A stretch of DNA of 64,000 nt from PWQG01 sp040882255. GTDB taxonomy: Bacteria; Pseudomonadota; Gammaproteobacteria; Pseudomonadales; Pseudohongiellaceae. The position numbers and the translations under genes were made by a program. Below, in pieces: positions 35,535-44,356 of this stretch. Where the stretch lies: the NCBI GenBank assembly GCA_040882255.1, contig JBBEBP010000011.1, positions 411,424 to 475,423 on the forward strand, given 5' to 3'. Position 1 is the stretch's first letter; each line of letters opens with the position of its first letter. Under the pieces are notes generated by a model, which searched no databases, was not told the DNA's origin, and was given only the letters and a program-made list of their open reading frames with translations.

Positions 35535-35690
35535 ATGACAATTCGAGAACTGGACACCGTAACACTACGGCATGGCCTTCCACGGCACCACCACCTGGAA
35601 AGAGGTGCCCGGGGCGCTGTTGTGCACATTCACAGCCAGCACTACTTCGAGGTGGAATTTTCAGGGAAGATGGAAGCGCTGCAGCCCTGA
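35535..35690 (+). CDS. Short DUF4926-like protein
   Basis: 51 residues with a strong SD (GGAGGTGA, 4 nt before ATG). The sequence IRELDTVTLRHGLPRHHHLERGARGAVVHIHSQHYFEVEF follows the DUF4926 pattern (xDxVxLxxDLPxxGLxxGxxGxVVHxxxxxxYEVEF). Such proteins are about 60-75 residues, so this one is short, ending SGKMEALQP. Some relatives are encoded beside DUF6883-type partners; none is seen here. Possibly an orphan or remnant. Confidence 0.6.
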   Translation: MTIRELDTVTLRHGLPRHHHLERGARGAVVHIHSQHYFEVEFSGKMEALQP

Positions 35691-35756
35691 TGACACTGAA
35701 TACGGATGATATCCAGCCCGCTACTGTTCAGACCGGGCCAGCCTGACGAGCGCGGC

Positions 35757-36131
35757 CTACTCCCGCTCCTCCAGCTCCAGCGCCGCCGAGTTCATGCAGT
35801 ACCGCAGCCCGGTCGGCGCCGGCCCGTCCTCGAAGACGTGGCCCAGGTGCCCGCCGCAGCTGCGGCACACCACTTCCGTGCGGACCATGCCCATGCTGCC
35901 GTCCTGCTTCTCTTCCACGGCTTCCTCGCTGAGTGGCGCGTAGAAACTCGGCCAGCCCGAGCCGGAATCGTACTTGGTCCCGGAGTCGAACAATGACGCG
36001 CCACAACCGGCACAATGGTAGGTACCCGGGGTCTTGGTATCGTGGTACTTGCCGGTAAAAGGCCGCTCCGTGCCCCCTTCCCGCAGAACATGATGACTCA
36101 TGCCATCCAGCTTGGTATCAGGCTCGCTCAT
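35757..36131 (-). CDS. msrB: Peptide-methionine (R)-S-oxide reductase MsrB
   Basis: 124 residues. It reduces methionine-R-sulfoxide in proteins. Structural zinc cysteines are CAGCGASLF and CRSCGGHLGHVF. The catalytic cysteine is in GLRYCMNSAALEL. GWPSFYAPL and the THYHCAGC-type beginning are typical. The start MSEPDTKLDG at 36131 follows AGAGGA by 8 nt. It is a single-gene unit divergent from alaA. Confidence 0.95.
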   Translation of the reverse strand: MSEPDTKLDGMSHHVLREGGTERPFTGKYHDTKTPGTYHCAGCGASLFDSGTKYDSGSGWPSFYAPLSEEAVEEKQDGSMGMVRTEVVCRSCGGHLGHVFEDGPAPTGLRYCMNSAALELEERE

Positions 36132-36192
36132 TTCGATATTCCTCTTGACCGGGGTTCGTGCGATAAATTGGTAGATCACGATAGTATCCTTG

Positions 36193-36269
36193 ATCTCGCA
36201 GAGATCGCCAAGTGCGCCAGGGAAAGCAGCCCACGGGTTTCTCGGCGCGCTTGGCGATCTCCGCGAGAT
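36193..36269. repeat. Imperfect 26-bp inverted repeat between msrB and alaA
   Basis: The arm 36193-36218 pairs with 36244-36269 in 24 of 26 positions, with a 25-nt loop. One mismatch becomes a G-U wobble in RNA. Each arm also contains an internal short palindrome (atctcgcagagat type). It lies in the 223-bp divergent spacer. There is no T-run, so it is either a structured 5' leader or a repeat element. Confidence 0.75.
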
Positions 36270-36354
36270 TCCATGACTACTCTATCATTTTCCCCGCAGG
36301 CGGTTACAATACGCCGTTCAACCACCCAGCAGGACGCACGAGAGCGCCAACGGC

Positions 36355-37578
36355 ATGAAAGAGATCAGACAGTCCGACAAACTGGCCCGGGTCTGTTACG
36401 ACATTCGCGGACCGGTCCTGGAAGAAGCCAGACGCCTGGAAGAGGAAGGCCATCGCATCCTCAAACTGAACATCGGCAACCCCGGTGCCTTCGGTTTCGA
36501 GGCGCCCGACGAGATCATCCAGGACGTTATCCTGAACCTGCCCAACGCACAGGGCTACAGCGATTCCAGGGGACTGTTCAGCGCGCGCAAGGCGATCATG
36601 CAGGAATGCCAGCAGATCGGCATCAAGGACGTGGGGATCGACGACATCTACCTGGGCAACGGCGTCAGCGAACTTATCGTCATGGCCATGCAGGCCCTGC
36701 TCAACAACACCGACGAAGTCCTGATCCCGGCGCCGGACTATCCCCTGTGGACCGCTGCCGTCAGTCTCAGCGGCGGCAATCCCGTGCACTACATCTGTGA
36801 CGAACAGTCGGACTGGTTCCCGGACGTGGCCGACATTGAATCGAAGATTACCGACAACACGCGGGCCATCGTCGTCATCAACCCCAACAACCCCACCGGG
36901 GCCGTCTACAGCACCGACGTCCTGTTGGAGATCGTGCGCGTGGCCCGCAAGCACAAACTGATCATCTTCGCCGACGAGATCTACAGCAAGATCCTCTATG
37001 ACGAAGCCCGGCACGTGCCCATCGCCTCGCTGTGCGAGGACCTGTTCGTGGTCACCTTCAATGGACTGTCCAAGTCCTACCGCCTGGCCGGCTTCCGTTC
37101 CGGCTGGATGATCCTCAGCGGCGCAAAACACAAGGCCGTCAACTACATTGAGGGAATGGAAGTGTTGTCCAACATGCGTCTGTGCGCCAATGTGCCAGCG
37201 CAGCACGCCGTGCAGACTGCGCTGGGAGGCTATCAAAGCATTAACGAACTGATCGTGCCCGGCGGCCGCCTGCGTGACCAGCGCGATGCGGCCTGGGAGC
37301 AGCTCACCGCCATACCGGGCGTGAGCTGCGTCAAGCCGAAAGGCGCCATCTACATGTTCGTGAAACTCGACCCGTCGATCTACCCGGTCCACAACGACGC
37401 GAAGTTCGTGCTCGAGCTGTTGGCGCGGGAAAAAATCCTGGTGGTCCAGGGCACCGGCTTCAATATTACCGACACCCAGCACTTCCGGGTCGTGTTCCTG
37501 CCCACCCCCGACGTGATGCAGACAGCCATCGGCAAGATCGAACGCTTCCTGACCCGCTGGGCGCAGCTACACGGCTGA
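36355..37578 (+). CDS. alaA: Pyridoxal-phosphate aminotransferase AlaA (alanine transaminase)
   Basis: 407 residues (E. coli AlaA/YfbQ 405). It forms alanine from pyruvate and glutamate. The class I fold shows NIGNPGAFGFEAPDEI, NGVSELIVMAMQALL, PAPDYPLWTA, NPNNPTGAVYS, the PLP-lysine motif NGLSKSYRLAGFRSGWM and FRVVFLPTPDV near the end. The start MKEIRQSDKLARVCYDIRGP aligns with AlaA. Its 3' end overlaps the convergent pdxB by 12 bp. Confidence 0.94.
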   Translation: MKEIRQSDKLARVCYDIRGPVLEEARRLEEEGHRILKLNIGNPGAFGFEAPDEIIQDVILNLPNAQGYSDSRGLFSARKAIMQECQQIGIKDVGIDDIYLGNGVSELIVMAMQALLNNTDEVLIPAPDYPLWTAAVSLSGGNPVHYICDEQSDWFPDVADIESKITDNTRAIVVINPNNPTGAVYSTDVLLEIVRVARKHKLIIFADEIYSKILYDEARHVPIASLCEDLFVVTFNGLSKSYRLAGFRSGWMILSGAKHKAVNYIEGMEVLSNMRLCANVPAQHAVQTALGGYQSINELIVPGGRLRDQRDAAWEQLTAIPGVSCVKPKGAIYMFVKLDPSIYPVHNDAKFVLELLAREKILVVQGTGFNITDTQHFRVVFLPTPDVMQTAIGKIERFLTRWAQLHG

Positions 37579-38616
37579 CGGGTCCGGCTCCAGTCGCAGG
37601 CGGCGCAGGGTATCGAAGGCGCCCGCCAGCGAGCGGTCAGCCGGCACGGCATCGACCGCCTCGCGAAACCGCGTGGTCAGCGCCGATGGCGACGGCGCCG
37701 TCTCGTCCCGCAGGGCGATGCCCCGGTCGCCGGCCTCACTGACCGGCTCTTCCGGATGAAAATGTGCCCGGAAAGCCGCCAGCACACGGGCCGTGCCCGC
37801 CAGCTTCGCCGCCCGGCTGTAACCGGCAATATGAGGCGTGGCGATACGGGCCAGGTGTATCAGCTCCCGGTCCACCTCCGGCTCATCGTGAAACACATCC
37901 AGCACAGCCTGCAGATCGCCGCCGCTACGCAGCCGCTGCTTCAGCGCCGCTTCATCCAGCACTTCCCCGCGCGCCGTATTGATCAGCACGGTGCCGGGCC
38001 GCAGCCGCGACAGCCGTTCCGCGTTCAGTAACCCCCTTGTCGGATGTGGCCCCTGCGTTGTGTAGGGCACATGCAGGGAAACGATATCGGCATCCGCCAG
38101 CGCCTCATCCAGTGACGAAAAACACAGCTCCGGCACCCGGTCATCGAAAGCCCGGCGCACGGACGCGGATACACCGCCCTGCTCCACGAAGGGGTCGACC
38201 ACCCGGCAGTGCACGCCCTTGCGCTGCAGTCGGTGTACGACTCGACTGCCCACATGCCCGGCACCGATGACCACGGCGCGGCCGCCCCCGGGTACGGTCA
38301 GCTCCTGTAGCGCGGCCATCACATAGGCGGCCACGGCATTGGCATTGCAGCCAGCCGCATCGGCCACGGTGATGCCGGCGTGGTGCAACCATGGCAGGTC
38401 CAGGTGATCGGTGCCGCTGGTGGCGGTGGCCACGAAGCGCACCCGGGAACCCGCCAGCAAGGCGGCATCCACCCGGGTGATGGAGCGCACGATCAGGGCA
38501 TCGGCATCGCGCACATCCGCCGGGCGGATCTCACGACCGGGACGCAGGACCAGCTCGCCGTACTCGGCGAAGCCCGGTTCGATATCCAGTATGTTGGCAT
38601 CCGCCACGATCTTCAT
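37567..38616 (-). CDS. pdxB: Erythronate-4-phosphate dehydrogenase
   Basis: 349 residues (E. coli 378). It oxidises 4-phosphoerythronate in the DXP-independent branch of pyridoxal phosphate synthesis. It starts MKIVADANILDIEPGFAEYG. NAD binding is VIGAGHVGSRVVHRLQRKG. The D-isomer 2-hydroxyacid dehydrogenase motifs are SLHVPYTTQGPHPTRGLLN, LINTARGEVLDE, and the catalytic histidine in TPHIAGYS. It is the last gene of the fadB-ttcA-yheU-tusA-pdxB series. Confidence 0.94.
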   Translation of the reverse strand: MKIVADANILDIEPGFAEYGELVLRPGREIRPADVRDADALIVRSITRVDAALLAGSRVRFVATATSGTDHLDLPWLHHAGITVADAAGCNANAVAAYVMAALQELTVPGGGRAVVIGAGHVGSRVVHRLQRKGVHCRVVDPFVEQGGVSASVRRAFDDRVPELCFSSLDEALADADIVSLHVPYTTQGPHPTRGLLNAERLSRLRPGTVLINTARGEVLDEAALKQRLRSGGDLQAVLDVFHDEPEVDRELIHLARIATPHIAGYSRAAKLAGTARVLAAFRAHFHPEEPVSEAGDRGIALRDETAPSPSALTTRFREAVDAVPADRSLAGAFDTLRRLRLEPDPSAV

Positions 38617-38661
38617 CCGCGCAGTCCCTCCGCCAGGGCCATCAGTCGGCGGGTCTCGTCT

Positions 38662-38931
38662 TCAGTGACCCGCGGCGCCCGCATCGGCGCCCCGCTTGCG
38701 CACGTAGTACAGATACCGGTCGCCGGTTTCCTCCTGCGCCAGCAGTTCATGGCCCAGGAAGTGACAGAACTTCGGCACGTCCCGGGTGGTGGACGGGTCG
38801 GTGGCCGTCAGTTCCAGCACCTCTCCCTCGGCCATATCGCGGATCCGGCTGTGCAGCATCATTACCGGTTCCGGGCAGAACAGGCCGCTGGCGTCCAGGG
38901 TGGTATCGGCTTTGGGTCGGGTCTCACTCAC
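38662..38931 (-). CDS. tusA: Sulfur carrier protein TusA
   Basis: 89 residues (E. coli 81). It accepts persulfide sulfur on the cysteine of the motif LDASGLFCPEPVMML and passes it to tRNA thiolation or other sulfur pathways. TDPSTTRDVPKFCHFLGHELL is typical of the family. It lies two genes from ttcA, a tRNA-thiolating enzyme, in the same orientation. Confidence 0.93.
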   Translation of the reverse strand: MSETRPKADTTLDASGLFCPEPVMMLHSRIRDMAEGEVLELTATDPSTTRDVPKFCHFLGHELLAQEETGDRYLYYVRKRGADAGAAGH

Positions 38932-38968
38932 ATGTATCTCTCTCGAGGTCTGTGTCTGTCACAACAGG

Positions 38969-39178
38969 TCAGCTATTTACCGGAACCAGATGAATGGTCC
39001 CGGTATCGGGGTCGTAATCGATCAGGGCCTCGCCGCGTTCCAGCTGCCGGCGCAGATGCCCCACTTTCTCTTCCAGGCTGTATTCGCGCCAGCCGTATTC
39101 AGTACCTTCCCGGGTGGCGTATTCTTCCAGCACGCCATCCAGGGCGTCTTCCGACAGTGACTGCCAGGGGATCTGCAT
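38969..39178 (-). CDS. YheU family protein (UPF0270)
   Basis: 69 residues. MQIPWQSLSEDALDGVLEEY and REGTEYGWREYSLEEKVGHL are the family signature; E. coli YheU has the same length. Function unknown. It sits between ttcA (33 bp) and tusA (37 bp), and GGAGGT precedes the start. Confidence 0.9.
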   Translation of the reverse strand: MQIPWQSLSEDALDGVLEEYATREGTEYGWREYSLEEKVGHLRRQLERGEALIDYDPDTGTIHLVPVNS

Positions 39179-39211
39179 ACGTTCACCTCCTGTCGGTCGG
39201 CGGAAATCGCC

Positions 39212-40069
39212 TCAGCCCGTATTGACGGCTGCAATGCGCAGGCCGGTGGCCTCCTGCTGCAGGTCGCGGAACGGAAACAGGTCCGTGTCCGCCAGCTGCG
39301 AGGGGTCAATATTGCGCAAAGCCTTGAAGACCATGTCCACACGACCGGGATGCTCGCGCTCCCATTGCTGCAACATGGCCTTGATGTTCTGGCGCTGCAT
39401 GTTGTCCTGCGAGCCACACAGGTTGCAGGGAATGATCGGGAACTCGCGCAGCCGCGCATACCGTTCAATCTCCGACTCCCGGCAATAGGCCAGCGGACGG
39501 ATCACGATATTCTGCTTGTCGTCGCTGAGCAGCTTGGGCGGCATGGCTTTCATGCGCCCCCCGAAGAACAGGTTCAGGAACAGCGTCTCGACGATATCAT
39601 CGCGGTGGTGTCCCAGGGCGATCTTGTTGGCGCCGATACGGCTGGCATAGGTGTAGAGGTTGCCGCGCCGCAGCCGCGAGCACAGCCCGCAGTAGGTTTT
39701 GCCCTCCGGTACCTTCTCCTTGACCACTGAATAGGTGTCCTGCTCGATAATGTGATAATCGACGCCGATGCGTTCCAGGTATTCGGGCAGCACGTGTTCC
39801 GGGAAGCCCGGCTGTTTCTGGTCCAGGTTCACGGCCTTGATAGCAAAGTGGATGGGCGCGTGTTTCTGCAGGTTCAGCAGGATATCCAGCATGGTGTAGG
39901 AATCCTTGCCGCCTGACAGACAGACCATGACCAGATCGCCGTCCTCGATCATGTTGAAGTCGGTGACCGCCTTGCCCACGTCGCGGCGCAGATTCTTCTG
40001 GCTGCGGTTCAAGGCCAGGCGCTGCTTTTTCGCTTCCGCCGTTTCCATCCTGCCCATCACTTCACTCAT
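39212..40069 (-). CDS. ttcA: tRNA 2-thiocytidine(32) synthetase TtcA
   Basis: 285 residues. It introduces s2C at position 32 of certain tRNAs with an Fe-S cluster and ATP. The PP-loop is CLSGGKDSYTMLDIL. The cluster cysteines are in YCGLCSRLRRGNLY and IPCNLCGSQDN. NLDQKQPGFPEHVLPEYLE and IALGHHRDDIVETLFLN are conserved. The ATG at 40069 overlaps the fadB stop by 8 bp; a later ATG at 40048 is also reasonable. Confidence 0.95.
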   Translation of the reverse strand: MSEVMGRMETAEAKKQRLALNRSQKNLRRDVGKAVTDFNMIEDGDLVMVCLSGGKDSYTMLDILLNLQKHAPIHFAIKAVNLDQKQPGFPEHVLPEYLERIGVDYHIIEQDTYSVVKEKVPEGKTYCGLCSRLRRGNLYTYASRIGANKIALGHHRDDIVETLFLNLFFGGRMKAMPPKLLSDDKQNIVIRPLAYCRESEIERYARLREFPIIPCNLCGSQDNMQRQNIKAMLQQWEREHPGRVDMVFKALRNIDPSQLADTDLFPFRDLQQEATGLRIAAVNTG

Positions 40070-42209
40070 AGAATGTCTTGCCCTGCTCTGCCATGTCGCG
40101 CAGCATCGCCGGTACCGCGAACAACGGCCCGAGTGGCTGATAACGCTCGGCCAGTGCCACGAACTGCCGCACGCCGGTGTTGTCGATATAGCGCAATGCC
40201 CCGCCACGGAATCGCGGGAAGCCCAGCCCCATCAACAGCCCCATGTCAGCCTCGATGGCCGATTCCACAATGCCGTCTTCCAGGCAGCGCACCGTCTCCA
40301 GGCACATGGCCAGCATCAGCCGGTCGCGGATCTCATCATCGTCGAACTCGCGCAGCGGCTGCTGCAGGGGCGCCAGATGCTCCAGAATACTTTCATCATA
40401 GACCTTCTCCGGGCGCCCGCCGCCTTCCGGCTTCTGGTAGCGATAGAAACCCCGGCCGTTCTTCTGGCCCAGCCGGTCGGCCTCATACAGGGCATCGATG
40501 GCCAGCGGGAAGTCGTACTGCATGCGCTCAGGGAAACCGTCCGACATCACGCCCTGGCAGTGCGCCGCGGTGTCCATACCCACCACATCCAGCAGATAGG
40601 CGGGGCCCATGGGCCAGCCGAAGGCCTCCATGACCCGGTCGATCTGCCGGAAGTCGGCGCCATCGCGCAGCAACTGACAGAACGCACCAAAATACGGGAA
40701 CAGAATACGGTTGATCAGGAAGCCGGGGCAGTTGTTGACCACGATTGGTGTCTTGCCGATGCGCTGGGCATAGGCCACGGTGGTAGCGACAGCGGTTTCG
40801 CTGCTTTGCCCGCCGCGGATCACCTCGACCAGGGGCATCAGCGGCACCGGGTTGAAGAAATGCATGCCGCAGAAGTTCTCCGGCCGCTGCAGCGCCTCGG
40901 ACAGACGGTCGATGGAGATCGTCGAGGTGTTGGATGTCAACACGGCGTCGGCGGGCATTTCCTGCTCCACCTCGGCCAGCACCTTGTGCTTGACGTTGAC
41001 GTTCTCCACCACGGCCTCCACCACCAGGCCGACCTGGTCGAAACCGCTGTAGTCCAGTACGGGGTGGATGTTGCGCAGGGTTTCGGCCGCCTTGTCCTCG
41101 CTCACCTTGCCTTTGCCCACCAGGCGTTTGAGTTGGCGTTCGGCCTCGCCCATGCCCAGGTCCAGGCCTTCCTGTGCAATGTCCTTCATCTGCACCGGCA
41201 CCCCTTTCAGGGCCGACTGGTAGGCAATGCCGCCGCCCATGATGCCGGCGCCCAGCACACCGGCCCGGGTCACCGGCCGGGCTTCGGCCGCGTACTTTTT
41301 GGCCTTGCTCTTCAGGAACTGGTCATTGAGGAAAAGCTGCACCAGGTTGCCGGCCGTGACGCTGCGCGCCAGGCTCACGAAAGCGTGGTGCTCGAGTTTC
41401 AAGGCATCGCCGCGCCGCAGGCCCGCCGCTTCGGCCATGGCCTCCAGTGCCGTGCTGGCGGCCGGATAATGCGGCCCGCTCTCGCCGTTGGCCCGTTCGA
41501 TGGCGGCGGCAAACAGCGCCGAAGCGGCCTCGGCGCCCAGCGGCAGCGGCCCGGTCTTTTCCTGCCGGCGGGCCTGGTAATCCAGCTCCCCATTGATGGC
41601 CTGGCCCAACAGCTCCAGTGCCGCCTCCTCGATCATGTCGTCGGCCGCCAGGGAATCGATGGCGCCGGCGTCCAGCGCTTTGGCCGCCTTCGCCGGGCGT
41701 CCCGTGCGCACCCACTCCAGGGCGGTCTCCACGTCCATCAGGCGCGGCGCCCGCACGGTGCCACCAAAGCCGGGACAGATGCCCAGCGTCACTTCCGGGA
41801 ATCCCAGCGAGGCCGACTCACCCGCCACGCGGAAATCGGTGGACAGCGCCATTTCCAGTCCCCCGCCCAGCGCCACGCCGTTGATGGCGGTGACGGTGGG
41901 CATGGGCAGGTCCTCAATGGCATTGAACACCGCATTGGAGCGCTCCGCCCAGGCGAGCAGTTCTTCCTCGCTCCAGCGGAAATACTCGCGGAACTCGCGG
42001 ATATCGGCACCGGCCAGAAAATGGGCCTTGGCGCTGCGCACCAGCAGCCCCGAAGCGCTGCTGGCCGCCAGCGCGGTGGCCGCCTCGCCCAGTTCGTCCA
42101 GCATCAGCCGGTTGAACACGTTCATGGACGCGTCCGGCAGATCGAACGTCAGCACCGCGATGCCGTCATCGCGTTGCTCCACTGTCATGGCCTTGCCCTG
42201 GTAGATCAT
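40062..42209 (-). CDS. fadB: Fatty acid oxidation complex subunit alpha
   Basis: 715 residues, the length of Pseudomonas FadB. It is bifunctional: the N-terminal enoyl-CoA hydratase/isomerase (GADIREF, GVALGGGLEMALSTDFRV, FPEVTLGICPGFGGTVRAPR) and the C-terminal 3-hydroxyacyl-CoA dehydrogenase (GAGIMGGGIAYQSALKGVPV, TSNTSTISID, HFFNPVPLMPLVEVI). The start MIYQGKAMTVEQ at 42209 follows GGGGGA by about 7 nt. An exact TATAAT is on the minus strand at 42246-42241. The partner thiolase fadA, normally directly downstream, is absent; ttcA follows instead. Confidence 0.95.
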   Translation of the reverse strand: MIYQGKAMTVEQRDDGIAVLTFDLPDASMNVFNRLMLDELGEAATALAASSASGLLVRSAKAHFLAGADIREFREYFRWSEEELLAWAERSNAVFNAIEDLPMPTVTAINGVALGGGLEMALSTDFRVAGESASLGFPEVTLGICPGFGGTVRAPRLMDVETALEWVRTGRPAKAAKALDAGAIDSLAADDMIEEAALELLGQAINGELDYQARRQEKTGPLPLGAEAASALFAAAIERANGESGPHYPAASTALEAMAEAAGLRRGDALKLEHHAFVSLARSVTAGNLVQLFLNDQFLKSKAKKYAAEARPVTRAGVLGAGIMGGGIAYQSALKGVPVQMKDIAQEGLDLGMGEAERQLKRLVGKGKVSEDKAAETLRNIHPVLDYSGFDQVGLVVEAVVENVNVKHKVLAEVEQEMPADAVLTSNTSTISIDRLSEALQRPENFCGMHFFNPVPLMPLVEVIRGGQSSETAVATTVAYAQRIGKTPIVVNNCPGFLINRILFPYFGAFCQLLRDGADFRQIDRVMEAFGWPMGPAYLLDVVGMDTAAHCQGVMSDGFPERMQYDFPLAIDALYEADRLGQKNGRGFYRYQKPEGGGRPEKVYDESILEHLAPLQQPLREFDDDEIRDRLMLAMCLETVRCLEDGIVESAIEADMGLLMGLGFPRFRGGALRYIDNTGVRQFVALAERYQPLGPLFAVPAMLRDMAEQGKTFYE

Positions 42210-42355
42210 CAAGATTCCCCCGCTGTCGATGAAGGCCGCCATTATAAATCAACAGCCTGCCAATACCACCGGCACTTGTGGCCGGACCGCGCTTCAGGTC
42301 AGAATAAGTCTCCCAAATCACCCATCACAGTCCCTTCAAGCACGGATCCGTACCA

Positions 42356-43477
42356 ATGATGCCCATCTCCAGAACGCTACGCAGCCTCTGCAGTGCCACT
42401 GCCCTGATCCTGGCCGGACTGGCCTGCAGCCCATCGACCGGCGCCGACGATGCCAATCGTGATACTGGCGCGGCAAGCGACACCAGCGCCGGCGGCAATC
42501 ATGCCGTGATCACCATCTATCACCATGTCGATGACAGCACACCGCCCTCCACCAGCCTGTCCCCGGAGCAGTTCCGCGAGCAGATGCACCACCTGCGCGA
42601 CAACGATTTCACGGTCTGGCCGCTGGACCGGCTGCTGCAGGCCATCGAGGATCAATCCCCGATCCCGGACCGCACCGTGGCAATCACCTTCGACGATGGC
42701 TACATTTCCATCCATGAGACCGCGCTGCCCATGCTGCAGGAGCTGGATTTCCCGTTCGCGCTGTTCCTCAGCACCGGCCCCATCGATGACAACCAGCGCG
42801 GCTACATGAACTGGGACCAGATACGGGAACTGTCCGATGCCGGCGTGATGATCGCCAACCACATGGTCAGCCATCCGCACATGATCGACAACCGGGCGGG
42901 GGAATCCGACCGTGAGCGCGTCGAGCGCATGCGCGAGGAGCTGCTGCACGCCGAGCAGCGTATCGAGGAAGAGACCGGGCAGAGCCACCGCGTGCTGGCG
43001 TACCCGTACGGGGAATACGATCCGGACATTCTGCAGATGATCGAGGAAGAGGATTTCATTGCCCTGGCGCAGAACTCCGGCGCGGTCGGCCACCATTCGG
43101 ATCTGCGCGCCCTGCCCCGCTTTCCGCTGGCCGGTATATTCGCCAACATGAACACCATTCCCACCAAACTGGAGACCCTGGCCTTCCGGGTACTGGAACA
43201 GGAACCGCGCAACCCGGTGACGGACAGCCGCCGGCCGGCCGTGACATTGCGCCTGGAGGGGAAGTACAACCCCGATCAACTGGGCTGCTACGGCGGCAGC
43301 GAGCCGCTGGAGATCGAATGGCTGGACCGGGAGGCGAAACGCTTCCGCATCGAGCCGGACCGGGATTTCAACAGCCGCCGCTGGGGCTACAACTGCACGG
43401 CACCGCGCAGTGGCAGTGATCGTTTCTACTGGTACAGCAAATTCTGGACGCGCTCGACGCCGGACAATCAGGACTGA
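42356..43477 (+). CDS. Polysaccharide deacetylase-family lipoprotein
   Basis: 373 residues. Lipoprotein signal with lipobox LAGLAC (Cys about 23). A NodB-type CE4 domain shows VITIYHHVDD, the metal motif VAITFDDGYIS, MIANHMVSHPHM (the HxxxH pair) and YPYGEYDPDILQMI. The layout is like the N-terminal domain of PgaB, which N-deacetylates poly-N-acetylglucosamine, but no partner genes are near, so the substrate is unknown. The C-terminal 110 residues form an unassigned beta-rich domain with two cysteines (GCYGG, YNCTA). It overlaps the convergent bax gene by 10 bp. Confidence 0.85.
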   Translation: MMPISRTLRSLCSATALILAGLACSPSTGADDANRDTGAASDTSAGGNHAVITIYHHVDDSTPPSTSLSPEQFREQMHHLRDNDFTVWPLDRLLQAIEDQSPIPDRTVAITFDDGYISIHETALPMLQELDFPFALFLSTGPIDDNQRGYMNWDQIRELSDAGVMIANHMVSHPHMIDNRAGESDRERVERMREELLHAEQRIEEETGQSHRVLAYPYGEYDPDILQMIEEEDFIALAQNSGAVGHHSDLRALPRFPLAGIFANMNTIPTKLETLAFRVLEQEPRNPVTDSRRPAVTLRLEGKYNPDQLGCYGGSEPLEIEWLDREAKRFRIEPDRDFNSRRWGYNCTAPRSGSDRFYWYSKFWTRSTPDNQD

Positions 43478-44331
43478 GCGGCGTCCATGGTGTCCAGCTC
43501 ATGCAGGCCATTGTAGCGGATGATGCTCTGCAACTCCGTGACATAGGCCAGACCGCGCGAGGAGTATCCGGTCAGTCCGTAGGCCAGCACCAGGGAGTTT
43601 ATCGGGTCTTCGCGCCGGCGCATGTCCGAGCGCAGACGGCGCAGATAGTCATAGGCGTCGTTGGTGTTGAGGTTGAGGAAATAGGCCTGCACCGCATCCT
43701 CCACAGTGGAAAATGTGCGCACCTCGTGACTGGCGTCCGCCGGGCGATTGGACGGCACCAGGCCGCAGCCCTCAGTGAAACACCACTGCCCGAACAGATT
43801 CCTGGCCTGCCGCGCGAAGCGTGAAGTGCCCCAGGCAGACTCATTGGCGGCCTGCGCCAGCACCAGCGAAGTCGGCAACATGTCGACGCGCAGCATCAGT
43901 TCGCTGGTCAGCTCCCGGTCGCTCATCGATCCGGGATCCAGGCGGTATTCTTCCGCGATGGCGTGCAGTATGCGGCGCTCGGTCCGGCTCAGCGGCGCCC
44001 CGTCCCGTGCCACTTCATACAGCGGAATCAACTCCTCACGCTGCGCCAGCACCTGACGGTTCACGCGCTCGACATGCTCGTGCATGTAGTCGAAAAACGC
44101 CTGCTTGCGCTCTTCCACGCCCTCATAGGCCGTGAAATCAGGAAATTCGCCGGAGGCGCCCTCTTCGGCCGCTTCATCGAGGCTGGCAACGCGCTTGTTC
44201 AGCTCGATTTCCATCACGATGGGCGCCGGACGCCAGGCCGAAAACGCCATGGCTGTCAACGCCAGTAACACCAGCAGCGACAGACTGCGTAACAGGCCCG
44301 GCAACCGGGGATAGTGCAATTGGTTAAGCAT
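43468..44331 (-). CDS. Bax-like glucosaminidase-domain protein
   Basis: 287 residues. It has an N-terminal membrane anchor (LLRSLSLLVLLALTAMAF), then a helical region and a glucosaminidase domain (MLPTSLVLAQAANESAWGTSRFARQARNLFGQW, in which the glutamate of NESAWG is the catalytic candidate). YFLNLNTNDAYDYLRRLR and LAYGLTGYSSRGLAYV are typical of E. coli Bax. It probably cleaves peptidoglycan in the periplasm. The start MLNQLHYPRLPG is chosen because it begins right before the anchor. It follows bolA by 25 bp. Confidence 0.85.
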   Translation of the reverse strand: MLNQLHYPRLPGLLRSLSLLVLLALTAMAFSAWRPAPIVMEIELNKRVASLDEAAEEGASGEFPDFTAYEGVEERKQAFFDYMHEHVERVNRQVLAQREELIPLYEVARDGAPLSRTERRILHAIAEEYRLDPGSMSDRELTSELMLRVDMLPTSLVLAQAANESAWGTSRFARQARNLFGQWCFTEGCGLVPSNRPADASHEVRTFSTVEDAVQAYFLNLNTNDAYDYLRRLRSDMRRREDPINSLVLAYGLTGYSSRGLAYVTELQSIIRYNGLHELDTMDAAQS

Positions 44332-44356
44332 CAATAGAATCCAGGACTTGGTCCGC

